A DNA stretch of 64,000 nucleotides from Flavobacterium bernardetii (GCF_011305415.1 NZ_JAANOQ010000004.1:244999-308998); one strand, 5' to 3'; shown: positions 25,447 to 34,749, counted from the first letter of the stretch. Numbers and translations are program-made. The notes: generated by a model from the sequence alone, not told the origin.

Positions 25447-27549
25447 TTATTTATTCAGATACTGATTCATTAGATCGAAAAGCTTTTCTCGATCTATGGG
25501 TTTTAAAATATAATCGGTAAATCCGGTTTTGGTAATTATTTTTATATCATCACTTGATGAAAATGCCGTTTGCGCAATTATTGGAATGATAGTTTTAGTG
25601 TTTGAGATATGTTCAAAAGCTTCAAATCCATTCAAAATAGGCATTTTAATATCTAAAAGTATTAAGTCAAAAGCATTGTCATTTGTAAATATATCTACGG
25701 CTTCTTTGCCATTTCTTGCTCTAATAAGTTCTAAATTTTTATATGGAGAAAGCATTTTGGTTAACAGCAGGTAATTAATCTCATCATCTTCAGCAACTAA
25801 TATTCGCTTATTTGATGTAATTTGAGTTGAGATAACAGAAAGTGAATCTATATATTTGTTTTTAGGTTTTTTTGTAGCATATTCTAGTGGAATTGAAAAG
25901 TAAAAAGTTGAGCCATTTTCAATAGATGATGTTAAATGAATATTTCCATGCATCATGTCTAAATACGCTTTTGAGATTGATAAACCCAATCCTAAGCCGG
26001 AAGATTTTGTAGTGTAATCGTTATCAATTCTTTTAAATCTGTCGAAAATTAAAGCTTGATCTTCCATACTAATTCCGTAACCAGTATCTTTTACAAAAAA
26101 ATGAATTTCTTGTTGTTCGGAATTTATTTCAAATCCAAACGAAATTTCTCCACTATCTGTATATTTGATGGAATTGGTTATTAAATTTACCAAAATTTGT
26201 TTCACTTTTGTTTCGTCAATATTTACATATATTTTGTTGTATTCTTTGTCTTTTTTAAACGAAAAAATAATGTTTTTTTCTTCTGGAATAGTGATTTTTA
26301 TGGTTTCGTAAATTTCATTCAAACATTTATTTAAATCTACTGAAGAGTAATTTGGGGTAATTTGTTTGGCATCAATTTTAGACATTTCAATTAAATCGTT
26401 AATAATTAAAACTAAATTATTCCCGCTTTTTTCAATGGTTTCTAAATACTCTTTTGTGTCTTCTGAATTTAATTTATCATTTTTTAATAAGTTCGTAAAG
26501 CCTAAAATGGCATTCATCGGTGTTCTAATTTCGTGCGATAAATTCGCTAAAAAAACCGATTTTAATTTGTCATTTTGCTCTGCTTTTAATTTTGCTTTTT
26601 TTAATAATTTTTCTTGCTCTTTATTGTTTCTAAAGAGTTTTCCATTATATCCAAATTCACCTTTATATTGAATTAAACTGTTAATGGCTTTAGTATTGTT
26701 GTTTTCAAGTATTTTTCTAACCAAATTTAAAGGATTGTTTACCCATTTTTTAATAAATAAGAAGTAAATCAATAAGTTTAAAAACGAAAGTAAGGTGATG
26801 AAATAAATAATTTTGTTTAAAATAACAAAGTTGTTATTATATTTTCTAACAAATAAGAAGTTATCCAATTTGTTTTTATGTTCGTCTCGCATTTCTATTT
26901 GAACACTAACTTCTGAATCATTTTCTGGATAAGGAACGTATGTAACTTGACATTTAGAATTAGTTAATACGTTTAATTTATTAAAAAAAGCGTCGTTTAA
27001 AATTCTAACTACAAAGAAATAAGCATAGGGTGTCCCAAATTTTTTATTGGCATTTGTTGATTTGTAAATTCCAGAACCAATAACTTCAACGTATCCAGCT
27101 TTAGTTTTTTTATAAAATCGTATAGCGTTGTGCAGTTTAATGTTATTTATAGATTGAGAAACATCTAAATCGGATAAAATAGATGGGTTTTTACTTTTTT
27201 CAATTATCACGTTTCCTTTTTTATCTAGGACAATTACTTTATCAAAATTTAGTGTATTTAAAGAAGTAGCCACAGATGTATTAAACCAATTTTCATTTCT
27301 TGAACTAATATATTTCGCAAATTCATCCCTATAAACAATATCATTTACATACGACTCGTTTTGTAAAACTTCCATTTTATAGATGGCTAAAACGTCTGTT
27401 TTAAATTGATTTTTAGTTTCAATGTAATCAATTTGTTGTTGTTTTTTGACATAAAACAATAAACCGCCAAACAAAAGAAGACTAATACTACTTAATATAA
27501 ATATTAAAATAATAATTTTAGAATACGTATTTGTGGTTTTTAATTTCAT
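25447..27549 (-). CDS. Hybrid sensor histidine kinase with receiver domain
   Basis: A 700-residue membrane sensor. TM1 (IIILIFILSSISLLLFGGLLFYV) and TM2 (IIYFITLLSFLNLLIYFLFIKKW, about residues 245-270) frame a periplasmic sensor of about 210 residues. The cytoplasmic part has a HisKA domain with His338 in LSHEIRTPMN, a HATPase domain (LVNLITNSIKYTDSGE, KDTGYGISMED, SSGLGLGLSISKAY) and a C-terminal receiver with Asp632 in LILLDIKMPILNGFE. No DNA-binding output or internal Hpt domain is present, so an external phosphotransfer protein is required; a lone Hpt gene lies 1.7 kb away (29206-29550). The signal sensed is unknown. Confidence 0.9.
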   Translation of the reverse strand: MKLKTTNTYSKIIILIFILSSISLLLFGGLLFYVKKQQQIDYIETKNQFKTDVLAIYKMEVLQNESYVNDIVYRDEFAKYISSRNENWFNTSVATSLNTLNFDKVIVLDKKGNVIIEKSKNPSILSDLDVSQSINNIKLHNAIRFYKKTKAGYVEVIGSGIYKSTNANKKFGTPYAYFFVVRILNDAFFNKLNVLTNSKCQVTYVPYPENDSEVSVQIEMRDEHKNKLDNFLFVRKYNNNFVILNKIIYFITLLSFLNLLIYFLFIKKWVNNPLNLVRKILENNNTKAINSLIQYKGEFGYNGKLFRNNKEQEKLLKKAKLKAEQNDKLKSVFLANLSHEIRTPMNAILGFTNLLKNDKLNSEDTKEYLETIEKSGNNLVLIINDLIEMSKIDAKQITPNYSSVDLNKCLNEIYETIKITIPEEKNIIFSFKKDKEYNKIYVNIDETKVKQILVNLITNSIKYTDSGEISFGFEINSEQQEIHFFVKDTGYGISMEDQALIFDRFKRIDNDYTTKSSGLGLGLSISKAYLDMMHGNIHLTSSIENGSTFYFSIPLEYATKKPKNKYIDSLSVISTQITSNKRILVAEDDEINYLLLTKMLSPYKNLELIRARNGKEAVDIFTNDNAFDLILLDIKMPILNGFEAFEHISNTKTIIPIIAQTAFSSSDDIKIITKTGFTDYILKPIDREKLFDLMNQYLNK

Positions 27550-27655
27550 TGTAAAATACTGATATACTTTTTGTTACAATACAATATTAAGCATTTTTAA
27601 TTGGTGTTTTTCTTGTTTTTAATAAAATTTATGAATATTTTTAAAACATATATTA

Positions 27656-27683
27656 TTGAAAAAGTTAATATCTTATATCTTTG
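27656..27683 (+). promoter_or_regulatory. Promoter of the exonuclease gene
   Basis: TTG (27656-27658), 17 bp, TATCTTTG (27676-27683): a full match to the Bacteroidetes primary promoter (TTG and TAnnTTTG). Predicted start of the transcript is about 27690, some 10 nt before the ATG. Confidence 0.65.
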
Positions 27684-27700
27684 TTGCCTAAAATGTAAAA

Positions 27701-28471
27701 ATGGAACTAAAACTTACACGACCAATTTGTTTCTTTGATTTAGAAACTACAGGAATTGATGTTGGAAAAGACAGAATTGTTGAAATAGCTATATTTAAAG
27801 TGTTTCCAAACGGAAATAAAGAAAGTAAAACTTGGTTGGTAAATCCTACTATTCCAATTCCATCTCAAAGTACTGCCATACATGGTATTTCTAATGAGAA
27901 AGTTGCTAATGAACCTACTTTTGTAGAATTGTCTTCTCAAATTTACAATATGATTAAAGATTCAGATTTGGCAGGATATAATTCAGATAGATTTGACATT
28001 CCACTTTTAGCAGAAGAATTACTTCGTGCTGGTGTAGATTTTGATATGAAAAACCGCGTTTCGGTTGATGTACAAACTATTTTTCATAAAAAAGAAGAAA
28101 GAACACTTTCTGCAGCTTTAAAATTTTATTGTGGTAAAAATTTAGAAAACGCCCATTCTGCGGAAGCGGATACTATGGCGACTTATGAAATTTTATTAGG
28201 ACAATTAGAAAGATATCCAGATTTGCAAAATGATATGAAAGCCTTGTCGGAATTTACAACTCGTAAAAAATCTGTTGATTTTGCAGGTATGATTGTTTTA
28301 AATGACAAAGATCAAGAAATGTTTAGCTTCGGAAAATACAAGAATGTTTTAGTAGATGATGTTTTTGATAAAGATCCAGGTTATTTTGGTTGGATTCAAA
28401 ACGCAGATTTTCCACTTTATACTAAAAAAGTATTAACAGGTTTGAAATTAAGACGATTAAATACGAAGTAA
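27701..28471 (+). CDS. DnaQ-like 3'-5' exonuclease
   Basis: The 256-residue protein has the DEDD exonuclease motifs: Exo I FFDLETTGIDVGKDRIVEIA, Exo II GYNSDRFDIPLLAEEL and Exo III with HSAEADTMATYEIL. It should remove nucleotides from DNA (or RNA) 3' ends with two metal ions. The C-terminal 60 residues add MFSFGKYKNVLVDDVFDKDPGYFGWIQ, a short domain seen after many such exonucleases in Bacteroidetes. The gene may be the proofreading subunit of DNA polymerase III or a repair nuclease; sequence alone does not decide. It has its own promoter and is followed by a repeat array. Confidence 0.88.
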   Translation: MELKLTRPICFFDLETTGIDVGKDRIVEIAIFKVFPNGNKESKTWLVNPTIPIPSQSTAIHGISNEKVANEPTFVELSSQIYNMIKDSDLAGYNSDRFDIPLLAEELLRAGVDFDMKNRVSVDVQTIFHKKEERTLSAALKFYCGKNLENAHSAEADTMATYEILLGQLERYPDLQNDMKALSEFTTRKKSVDFAGMIVLNDKDQEMFSFGKYKNVLVDDVFDKDPGYFGWIQNADFPLYTKKVLTGLKLRRLNTK

Positions 28472-28478
28472 AAGAATC

Positions 28479-28524
28479 AAGTAAAAAGTAAAAAGTAAAA
28501 AGTAAAAAGTAAAAAGAGCCAAGT
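28479..28524. repeat. AAGTAAA tandem repeat
   Basis: Five copies of the 7-bp unit AAAAAGT followed by AGCCAAGTT. The same words reappear at 55004-55090. The array lies in the 122-bp gap before the FAH-family gene. Confidence 0.8.
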
Positions 28525-28593
28525 TAAGAAGGTTAAATATAAATGTTTCTTTTCAAAGGTTTTCTAGCCAACTAATTAAGAAGATAGAGTAAA

Positions 28594-29205
28594 ATGAAAA
28601 TTATTTGCATTGGACGAAATTATGCCGAACATATTTCAGAATTAAATAACGAGCGTCCAGACGAGCCAGTTATTTTCATGAAACCTGATACGGCAATTTT
28701 ACCGAAGAAAACACCTTTTGTGATTCCAGAATTTAGCAATGATGTGCATCATGAAGTGGAGGTTTTAGTAAAAATTTGTAAAGTTGGTAAATATGTTAGT
28801 CCAAAATTCGCACATAAATATTATGATGAAATTGGTTTAGGAATAGATTTTACAGCTCGGGATTTGCAAACTACGTTAAAAGAAAAAGGGTTGCCGTGGG
28901 AAAAAGCAAAGGCTTTTGACCATTCAGCGATTATTGGCGACTTCTTGCCGAAAAAAAATTATACTTCTTTAGAAAACATTAACTTTGAATTAAGAAAAAA
29001 CTCAGAAATCGTTCAAAAAGGCTCAACTTCTATGATGCTGTGGAACATAGACGAAATTGTGTCGTATGTATCCCAATTTTTCACTTTAAAAAAAGGAGAT
29101 ATTATTTTTACAGGTACGCCAAAAGGTGTAGCAGCTGTTAAAGAAAATGATGTTTTAGAAGGGTTTTTAGAAGGTAAACAAATGTTTAAAATACAAGTAA
29201 AATAA
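28594..29205 (+). CDS. Fumarylacetoacetate hydrolase (FAH) family protein
   Basis: The 203-residue protein matches the small FAH-family branch: start MKIICIGRNYAEHISELNNE, then DEPVIFMKPDTAI, the metal-binding HHEVEVLVKI and the central IGLGIDFTARDLQ, with TGTPKGVA near the C-terminus. Members hydrolyse or decarboxylate 2,4-dioxo acids and oxaloacetate; the exact substrate is unknown. The gene runs directly into the Hpt gene, whose ATG follows the stop without a gap, so they are probably cotranscribed. No aromatic catabolism genes adjoin it, so oxaloacetate decarboxylation or acylpyruvate hydrolysis are better guesses. Confidence 0.85.
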   Translation: MKIICIGRNYAEHISELNNERPDEPVIFMKPDTAILPKKTPFVIPEFSNDVHHEVEVLVKICKVGKYVSPKFAHKYYDEIGLGIDFTARDLQTTLKEKGLPWEKAKAFDHSAIIGDFLPKKNYTSLENINFELRKNSEIVQKGSTSMMLWNIDEIVSYVSQFFTLKKGDIIFTGTPKGVAAVKENDVLEGFLEGKQMFKIQVK

Positions 29206-29550
29206 ATGGCTTTACAATATAATTTATCTAAAGTTTATGAAATTTCTGAAAATGATAATGATTTTGCCTTGCAAATTGTAACGTTATTCTTAGATGAAGT
29301 TCCTTTCGAAATTCAATCGATGAAAAATGCAATTGAATTAAAAGATTACACTCAAGCATATGCATCTGCTCATAAAATTAAGCCAACCTTGGATTTATTA
29401 GGTATGGATATTGCTTATGAAGACAATATGCTAATTATGAATTGGACTAAAGCAGAAGGAAAGCGTAAGGAAATTAAAGACGTTTTCAAATCTCTAAAAA
29501 CAAGAATTGGTGATGCCACTGATGAAATAAAAAAAGATTTTAAATTGTAA
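29206..29550 (+). CDS. Lone Hpt (histidine phosphotransfer) protein
   Basis: The 114-residue protein is one Hpt domain: a four-helix pattern with His56 in ASAHKIKPTLDLLGM, the residue that would accept phosphate from a receiver. Nothing else is attached. A hybrid kinase with a receiver but no output domain (25447-27549) is encoded nearby, making this a reasonable partner. The gene begins immediately after the FAH stop codon and ends in a hairpin. The other partner, a receiver with an output domain, is not in this window. Confidence 0.85.
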   Translation: MALQYNLSKVYEISENDNDFALQIVTLFLDEVPFEIQSMKNAIELKDYTQAYASAHKIKPTLDLLGMDIAYEDNMLIMNWTKAEGKRKEIKDVFKSLKTRIGDATDEIKKDFKL

Positions 29551-29573
29551 ATTCTTACTTTTAATATAATTTT

Positions 29574-29598
29574 AACCACGCTTTAAGCGTGGTTTTCT
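29574..29598 (+). terminator. Hairpin terminator after the Hpt gene
   Basis: The stem AACCACGCT (29574-29582) with AGCGTGGTT (29586-29594), loop TTA, is followed by TTCTTA. It overlaps the cinA promoter region. Confidence 0.75.
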
Positions 29599-29606
29599 TA
29601 TTTTTG
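29599..29606 (+). promoter_or_regulatory. -7 element of the cinA promoter
   Basis: TATTTTTG matches TAnnTTTG; cinA starts at 29621. No clear TTG was found 17-20 bp upstream, where the terminator hairpin lies. Confidence 0.4.
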
Positions 29607-29620
29607 CACAAATTTATAAA

Positions 29621-30868
29621 ATGAAGGCAGCAGTCATAACTATTGGAGATGAAATATTAATTGGTCAAATTATCGACACAAATTCATCTTACATTTCAAA
29701 AGCATTAGATAAAATAGGAATTGCAACTTATGAGATGCTTTCTATATCAGATGATAAAACCCATATTTTAGAAACGTTTCGTAAAGTTCAGAATAATTTT
29801 GATGTTGTTGTTATAACTGGTGGTTTAGGGCCAACAAAAGATGATATTACTAAAAAAACATTTTGCGATTATTTCGATGATGTTTTGGTACAAGATGAAT
29901 CGGTTCTAGCTCATGTAAAAGAAATTATTGAGGGGTTTTATAAAAGACCAATTACGCAATTAAACATTGAGCAGGCGTTGGTACCATCAAAAGCAAAAGT
30001 GCTTTTCAATAAAATGGGAACAGCTCCTGGAATGCTAATGGAACATGGAAATACCGTTTTTGTTTCTTTGCCAGGTGTGCCTTATGAAATGAAGTATTTG
30101 GTTGATAATGAATTGATTCCTTATTTGGTTGAGAAATTTGAGCGACCATATATTGTGCATAAAACACTGATGACTTACGGTCGAGGTGAGAGTTTAATTG
30201 CCGAACAAATTGAAGATTGGGAAACGAATTTGCCGAGTTTTATAAAATTAGCGTATTTGCCAAGTCCAGGAAAAGTTAGGTTAAGATTGACAGCTCGAGG
30301 AGAAAATGAAGCGATTTTAAGTGAGTCTATTTTAAAAGAAGTAGAAAAATTAGAGCCTTTAATTGGAGATATTATTGTGGGTTATGATGAAGAGGAGACT
30401 ATTGAAGTTATTGTCGGAAGAGCGTTAGCAAAAAAAGAATTAACTTTGTCAGCCGTAGAAAGTTGTACTGGAGGAAAAATCGCAGAATTAATTACGTCAG
30501 TATCAGGAGCTTCAGTTTATTTTCAAGGTGGAATTGTAGCATATTCGAATCAGGTTAAAATAGATTTGTTAAAAGTGAATTCAGAAACAATAAAAAAGTT
30601 TTCTGTAGTGAGTGCTGAGGTTGCGAAGGAAATGGCTTTAAATTGTAAAACTATTTTTAATACAGATTTCGCAATTGCCACAACTGGAAACGCTGGACCA
30701 ACTAAAGGAAACAGTGAAGCCGAAATTGGTACTGTTTTTATTGCAATTGCCACTCCAGGTGAAGTTTTTGTAGAAGAATTTAATTTTGGTCAACCGCGTG
30801 AAAAGGTTATAGATAGGGCGGTTAACAAAGCATTTGAAATGTTATACAAAGAAATTTCAAAAAACTAA
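29621..30868 (+). CDS. cinA: CinA-family nicotinamide mononucleotide deamidase
   Basis: The 415-residue protein has the two CinA domains. The N-terminal MoaB/MogA-like half (about 1-170) begins [32 protein letters not shown] and contains [18 protein letters not shown]. The C-terminal CinA amidase half (about 255-415) contains [38 protein letters not shown] and [13 protein letters not shown]. Such enzymes salvage pyridine nucleotides by deamidating NMN or hydrolysing ADP-ribose, and are sometimes linked to competence. It sits before the rpmB-rpmG group, but a promoter separates them. Confidence 0.93.
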   Translation: MKAAVITIGDEILIGQIIDTNSSYISKALDKIGIATYEMLSISDDKTHILETFRKVQNNFDVVVITGGLGPTKDDITKKTFCDYFDDVLVQDESVLAHVKEIIEGFYKRPITQLNIEQALVPSKAKVLFNKMGTAPGMLMEHGNTVFVSLPGVPYEMKYLVDNELIPYLVEKFERPYIVHKTLMTYGRGESLIAEQIEDWETNLPSFIKLAYLPSPGKVRLRLTARGENEAILSESILKEVEKLEPLIGDIIVGYDEEETIEVIVGRALAKKELTLSAVESCTGGKIAELITSVSGASVYFQGGIVAYSNQVKIDLLKVNSETIKKFSVVSAEVAKEMALNCKTIFNTDFAIATTGNAGPTKGNSEAEIGTVFIAIATPGEVFVEEFNFGQPREKVIDRAVNKAFEMLYKEISKN

Positions 30869-30878
30869 TAAAAAATAG

Positions 30879-30909
30879 TTGCATAGTAATTGAAAAATCC
30901 TTTTCTTTG
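30879..30909 (+). promoter_or_regulatory. Promoter of the rpmB-rpmG-DUF4295 operon
   Basis: TTG (30879-30881), 20 bp, TTTCTTTG (30902-30909, close to TAnnTTTG). The predicted transcript start is near 30915, leaving a leader of about 33 nt before rpmB. No ribosomal leader structure was identified. Confidence 0.55.
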
Positions 30910-30947
30910 CACCCTTATTTAGAATAACGATATAAAAGTTTAGAATA

Positions 30948-31190
30948 ATGTCAAGAGTTTGTGAACTAACAGGAAAAAGAGCAATGGTTGGAAACAACGT
31001 TTCTCACGCGATGAATAAAACTAAGAGAAAATTCTCTGTGAACTTAGTAAAAAAACGTTTTTACATTGCTGAAGAAGATAGATGGGTGAGCCTAAAAATA
31101 TCTACAGCAGTATTAAAAACAATTAACAAAAATGGTATTGCCGCAGTTTTGAAAAAAGCTAAAGCAGAAGGATTTGTAAAATCTGTTTAA
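30948..31190 (+). CDS. rpmB: 50S ribosomal protein L28
   Basis: The 80-residue basic protein has the L28 pattern: MSRVCELTGKRAMVGNNVSHA, then NKTKRKFSVNLVKKRFYI. It is a component of the large ribosomal subunit. First gene of an operon with rpmG 21 bp downstream and the DUF4295 gene after that. Confidence 0.97.
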   Translation: MSRVCELTGKRAMVGNNVSHAMNKTKRKFSVNLVKKRFYIAEEDRWVSLKISTAVLKTINKNGIAAVLKKAKAEGFVKSV

Positions 31191-31211
31191 TCATTTATAA
31201 AATATATTAAA

Positions 31212-31394
31212 ATGGCAAAGAAAGGTAATAGAATCCAAGTAATTTTAGAGTGTACTGAGCACAAAGAATCTGGTCAACCAGGAACTTCTCGTTACATTAC
31301 GACTAAAAACAAGAAAAACACACCAGATAGAATGGAGATCAAAAAATTCAATCCTATCTTGAAAAGAGTAACTGTTCACAAAGAAATTAAATAA
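31212..31394 (+). CDS. rpmG: 50S ribosomal protein L33
   Basis: The 60-residue protein has the L33 pattern ([46 protein letters not shown]). Only one cysteine is present, so this is the zinc-free form. Second gene of the rpmB operon. Confidence 0.97.
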   Translation: MAKKGNRIQVILECTEHKESGQPGTSRYITTKNKKNTPDRMEIKKFNPILKRVTVHKEIK

Positions 31395-31457
31395 TTAGAA
31401 TTTTTTAATTTTCAAATATCGTATTTGAGATTTTTAAATTCAATAAAACATTAAGTC

Positions 31458-31610
31458 ATGGCAAAGAAAACCGTAGCAACTTTACAAACAGCTTCTAAAA
31501 GATTGACTAAAGCAATCAAAATGGTAAAGTCTCCTAAAACAGGTGCTTACACATTTGTGGAATCAGTAATGAGTCCAGAAGAAGTAGATGAGTTCTTAAA
31601 AAAGAAATAA
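31458..31610 (+). CDS. DUF4295 protein, probable Bacteroidetes ribosomal protein bL38
   Basis: The 50-residue basic protein reads MAKKTVATLQTASKRLTKAI onward and ends PEEVDEFLKKK. Start ATG 31458 and stop 31608-31610 were read directly. DUF4295 genes lie next to rpmB/rpmG in Bacteroidetes. I recall that the Flavobacterium johnsoniae ribosome structure revealed an extra large-subunit protein named bL38 and believe it is this family, but could not check. Lysines and arginines make up about a quarter of the residues, as expected for an rRNA binder. A terminator follows 20 bp downstream. Confidence 0.85.
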   Translation: MAKKTVATLQTASKRLTKAIKMVKSPKTGAYTFVESVMSPEEVDEFLKKK

Positions 31611-31629
31611 TCTATACAATATAGATACT

Positions 31630-31667
31630 AAAAAAGCTATTTTCATTTGAAAGTAGCTTTTTTTATT
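31630..31667 (+). terminator. Terminator of the rpmB-rpmG-DUF4295 operon
   Basis: The stem AAAAAAGCTA (31630-31639) with TAGCTTTTTT (31654-31663) is followed by TATTTTA. The distinctly palindromic core is AGCTA/TAGCT with A/T extension. Confidence 0.75.
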
Positions 31668-31717
31668 TTATTTTTGTTCCATAATAATGAAAATCATATC
31701 ATTACTTACTTAATACA

Positions 31718-32698
31718 ATGAGTTTTTTTAAAAAAATATTTTCTTCTAATAAAAGTGAACCTGTAATTACAGAACAGGAAAAGCAAATTTTAGATAAAGG
31801 TTTAGAGAAAACAAAAACTTCGTTCTTTTCCAAACTAACTAAAGCAGTTGCTGGAAAATCTAAAGTGGACGATGAAGTTTTAGATAATTTAGAAGAAGTA
31901 CTTATTTCTTCAGATGTTGGTGTAAATACCACATTAAAAATTATACAAAGAATTGAAAAAAGAGTTTCTCAAGACAAATATCTAGGAACTGACGAACTTA
32001 ATTTAATCTTAAGAGAAGAAATTGGTTCGCTTTTATCTGAAACTAATACCGGAAATGATTCAGAATTTACTATTCCAAAAGATACTAAACCGTATGTAAT
32101 TATGGTTGTGGGTGTAAATGGTGTTGGGAAAACTACAACTATTGGAAAATTAGCCTATCAATTAAAAAAAGCAGGTTATAATGTAGTTTTAGGTGCTGCC
32201 GATACTTTTAGAGCTGCTGCTATTGACCAATTACAAATTTGGGCGGATAGAGTAGGAGTGCCAATGGTGAGACAACAAATGGGTTCAGATCCAGCTTCTG
32301 TTGCTTTTGATACGTTGCAATCTGCTGTAGCACAAAATGCCGATGTTGTTATTATTGATACAGCGGGTCGTTTACATAATAAGGTTGGTTTAATGAATGA
32401 ATTAACCAAAGTCAAAAATGTAATGCAAAAAGTGGTTCCTAATACGCCTAACGACGTAATGTTGGTGCTTGATGGTTCTACAGGGCAAAACGCTTTTGAA
32501 CAAGCTAAACAATTTACTGCTGCTACAGAAGTTTCTTGTTTAGCAGTAACTAAATTAGACGGAACCGCAAAAGGTGGTGTCGTTATAGGTATTTCAGATC
32601 AATTTCAAATTCCAGTGAAATATATTGGAGTAGGTGAAGGAATTGAAGATTTACAGGTATTTAATAAAACAGAATTTGTAGATTCTTTCTTTAATTAA
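31718..32698 (+). CDS. ftsY: Signal recognition particle receptor FtsY
   Basis: The 326-residue GTPase has an N domain (about 1-120) and a G domain with G1 GVNGVGKTTTIGKLA (residues 132-146), AADTFRAAAIDQL, DTAGRLHNK and TKLDGTAKGG. With SRP it docks ribosomes making membrane proteins onto the inner membrane. The long acidic A domain of enterobacterial FtsY is absent, as is usual for this phylum. A 71-residue membrane protein gene begins 10 bp downstream. Confidence 0.96.
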   Translation: MSFFKKIFSSNKSEPVITEQEKQILDKGLEKTKTSFFSKLTKAVAGKSKVDDEVLDNLEEVLISSDVGVNTTLKIIQRIEKRVSQDKYLGTDELNLILREEIGSLLSETNTGNDSEFTIPKDTKPYVIMVVGVNGVGKTTTIGKLAYQLKKAGYNVVLGAADTFRAAAIDQLQIWADRVGVPMVRQQMGSDPASVAFDTLQSAVAQNADVVIIDTAGRLHNKVGLMNELTKVKNVMQKVVPNTPNDVMLVLDGSTGQNAFEQAKQFTAATEVSCLAVTKLDGTAKGGVVIGISDQFQIPVKYIGVGEGIEDLQVFNKTEFVDSFFN

Positions 32699-32708
32699 TT
32701 GATAAAGT

Positions 32709-32924
32709 ATGATGAATTTTTTTAAAAATATGACCAATTCAAAATTGTTATTAATTGCAATTATTGCGGCTTTTTTGGCCTTACCTTTTGATTTGAAATT
32801 TTTAAGTTTTATGCAAAGCGAAAGTGCCTTTATGTTTTTAAGATTACTTTCTTTTATTTTGTTTATGTATGTTGCAATTAAAGTAATTAACGGAAAAACA
32901 AAAAAAACGGCAAAGAAAAAATAA
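32709..32924 (+). CDS. Small membrane protein, unknown function
   Basis: This 71-residue protein has two hydrophobic segments (LLLIAIIAAFLALPF and MFLRLLSFILFMYVAIKVI) and a basic tail (NGKTKKTAKKK), so the tail is probably cytoplasmic. Family not recognised. It follows ftsY by 10 bp on the same strand and ends before a hairpin terminator. The second ATG at 32712 is equally possible as start. Confidence 0.65.
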   Translation: MMNFFKNMTNSKLLLIAIIAAFLALPFDLKFLSFMQSESAFMFLRLLSFILFMYVAIKVINGKTKKTAKKK

Positions 32925-32948
32925 GCCAACTTAAAAATAAATAATACG

Positions 32949-32979
32949 AAATCCTCAATAACTCTATTGGGGATTTTTT
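32949..32979 (+). terminator. Terminator after the ftsY transcript
   Basis: The stem AAATCCTCAAT (32949-32959) with ATTGGGGATTT (32966-32976, one wobble pair) is followed by TTTA. Confidence 0.8.
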
Positions 32980-33111
32980 ATGTTAAAGAAAGAATTGTTA
33001 ATGTAAGTTTTTATTAATTTAATATTCTTATAATTTTGTTTGGAAGGAATGTTGTTGATAGATATAGTGTTGAATTTTTTAGCTTTAGTAAATATCCTTT
33101 ACTGTAAAATA

Positions 33112-33147
33112 AAAAGTCCGTCCCAATTATATCAGGACGGACTTTTT
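33112..33147 (-). terminator. Terminator of rny
   Basis: A 12-bp stem, AAAAGTCCGTCC (33112-33123) with GGACGGACTTTT (33135-33146). The T-run after it on the minus strand and on the plus strand allows either direction; it lies just beyond the rny stop at 33168. Confidence 0.88.
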
Positions 33148-33167
33148 TAATTATGTTATTTTAGAGT

Positions 33168-34730
33168 TTACTTTGCAATATTTACCGCTCTAGTTTCTCT
33201 AATTACAGTTACTTTAACTTGACCAGGATAAGTCATTTCTGTTTGAATTTTGTGTGAAATTTCAAATGATAATGTTGCTGCTAAATCGTCAGAAACTTTT
33301 TCACTTTCTACTAATACACGTAATTCTCTACCTGCTTGAATTGCATAAGCATTCTTCACACCTGGAAAACTATAAGCTACTTCTTCTAAGTCTTTTAAAC
33401 GTTGAATATAAGAATCTAATACTTGTCGTCTTGCGCCTGGTCTTGCGCCAGAAATCGCATCACACACTTGAATAATTGGAGAAATTAAATATTTCATTTC
33501 AATTTCATCGTGGTGTGCTCCAATAGCATTACAAACTTCTTCTTTTTCACCGTATTTTTCCGCCCATTGCATACCTAAAATAGCGTGAGGCAATTCACTT
33601 TCTGTATCTGGAACTTTTCCAATATCGTGTAATAAACCAGCTCTTTTCGCTAATTTCACGTTTAGTCCTAATTCTGCAGCCATTAAACCACATAATTTAG
33701 AAACTTCTCTTGAGTGTTGTAATAAGTTTTGTCCGTAAGAAGAACGGTATTTCATTCGACCTACAATCTTAATCAATTCTGGGTGTAAACCGTGAATTCC
33801 TAAATCGATAACCGTACGTTTACCTACTTCAATGATTTCTTCTTCAATTTGTTTTTTCGTTTTCTCAACTACTTCTTCAATACGAGCTGGGTGAATACGA
33901 CCGTCAGTTACTAATTTATGTAGTGCTAAACGTGCAATTTCTCTTCTAACTGGATCAAAACAAGATAAGATAATTGCTTCAGGTGTGTCATCTACAATGA
34001 TTTCAACTCCAGTTGCCGCTTCAATAGCTCTAATGTTTCTTCCTTCTCTACCAATAATTCTACCTTTAACATCATCAGATTCAATATTGAATACAGAAAC
34101 GCAATTTTCAACAGCTTCTTCCGTACCTACACGTTGAATCGTGCTAATGATAATTTTCTTAGCTTCTTGTTGTGCTTGCATTTTTGCTTCTTCAATTGTT
34201 TCTTGAATATGCGCCATTGCATTCGTTTTAGCTTCTGCTTTTAAACTTTCAACCAATTGGTTTTTTGCTTCTTCTGCAGATAAACCAGAAATTACTTCTA
34301 ATTGCTCAATCTGACTTTTATGTAATTTGTCAACTTCTTGAGATTTTTTCTCTAAGTTTTCAATTTTTGTATTGTATTCAATAATCTTAGCTTCAGCTTC
34401 GTCATTTACTTTCTTTGCTTTGGCTAATTCATTTGAAATTTGAGATTCTTTATCTCTTGTTCTTTTTTCGGCTTCAGCCATTTTTTTGTCTTTTGACAAA
34501 ATTTCTTTTTCGTGTTCCGATTTTAATTCTAAAAATTTCTCTTTGGCTTGTAATAGCTTATTTTTCTTTTCAGCTTCGGCTTCTGATTTAGCATCTCTTA
34601 AAATTGAACCCGCTTCTTTTTTAGCATTTTTGATTAGGTTTGATACATTGCTTTTTTCTAAAAATTTAGCAATTGCAAATCCTATAGCCAATCCGACAAC
34701 GATTCCAATTATTATACTTGTTAATTCCAT
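33168..34730 (-). CDS. rny: Ribonuclease Y
   Basis: RNase Y is a membrane-bound endoribonuclease that starts mRNA decay. The 520-residue protein has one N-terminal transmembrane helix ([21 protein letters not shown]), a long coiled coil (about residues 25-190), a KH RNA-binding domain ([21 protein letters not shown]) and an HD domain with [10 protein letters not shown] and GAHHDEIEM. The frame is open from 34760, but ATG 34730 gives the expected N-terminus MELTSIIIG. It is downstream of the 6S-like RNA and zapA on the same strand and ends at a strong terminator. Confidence 0.95.
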   Translation of the reverse strand: MELTSIIIGIVVGLAIGFAIAKFLEKSNVSNLIKNAKKEAGSILRDAKSEAEAEKKNKLLQAKEKFLELKSEHEKEILSKDKKMAEAEKRTRDKESQISNELAKAKKVNDEAEAKIIEYNTKIENLEKKSQEVDKLHKSQIEQLEVISGLSAEEAKNQLVESLKAEAKTNAMAHIQETIEEAKMQAQQEAKKIIISTIQRVGTEEAVENCVSVFNIESDDVKGRIIGREGRNIRAIEAATGVEIIVDDTPEAIILSCFDPVRREIARLALHKLVTDGRIHPARIEEVVEKTKKQIEEEIIEVGKRTVIDLGIHGLHPELIKIVGRMKYRSSYGQNLLQHSREVSKLCGLMAAELGLNVKLAKRAGLLHDIGKVPDTESELPHAILGMQWAEKYGEKEEVCNAIGAHHDEIEMKYLISPIIQVCDAISGARPGARRQVLDSYIQRLKDLEEVAYSFPGVKNAYAIQAGRELRVLVESEKVSDDLAATLSFEISHKIQTEMTYPGQVKVTVIRETRAVNIAK

Positions 34731-34749
34731 AGTTTTGTTTAGTTTAATA

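Noticed and set aside
28479..28524. AAGTAAA arrays (also 55004-55090) as a CRISPR
   Set aside because: The unit is 7 bp, the copies abut each other, and no unique spacers of 25-40 bp or cas genes are present.
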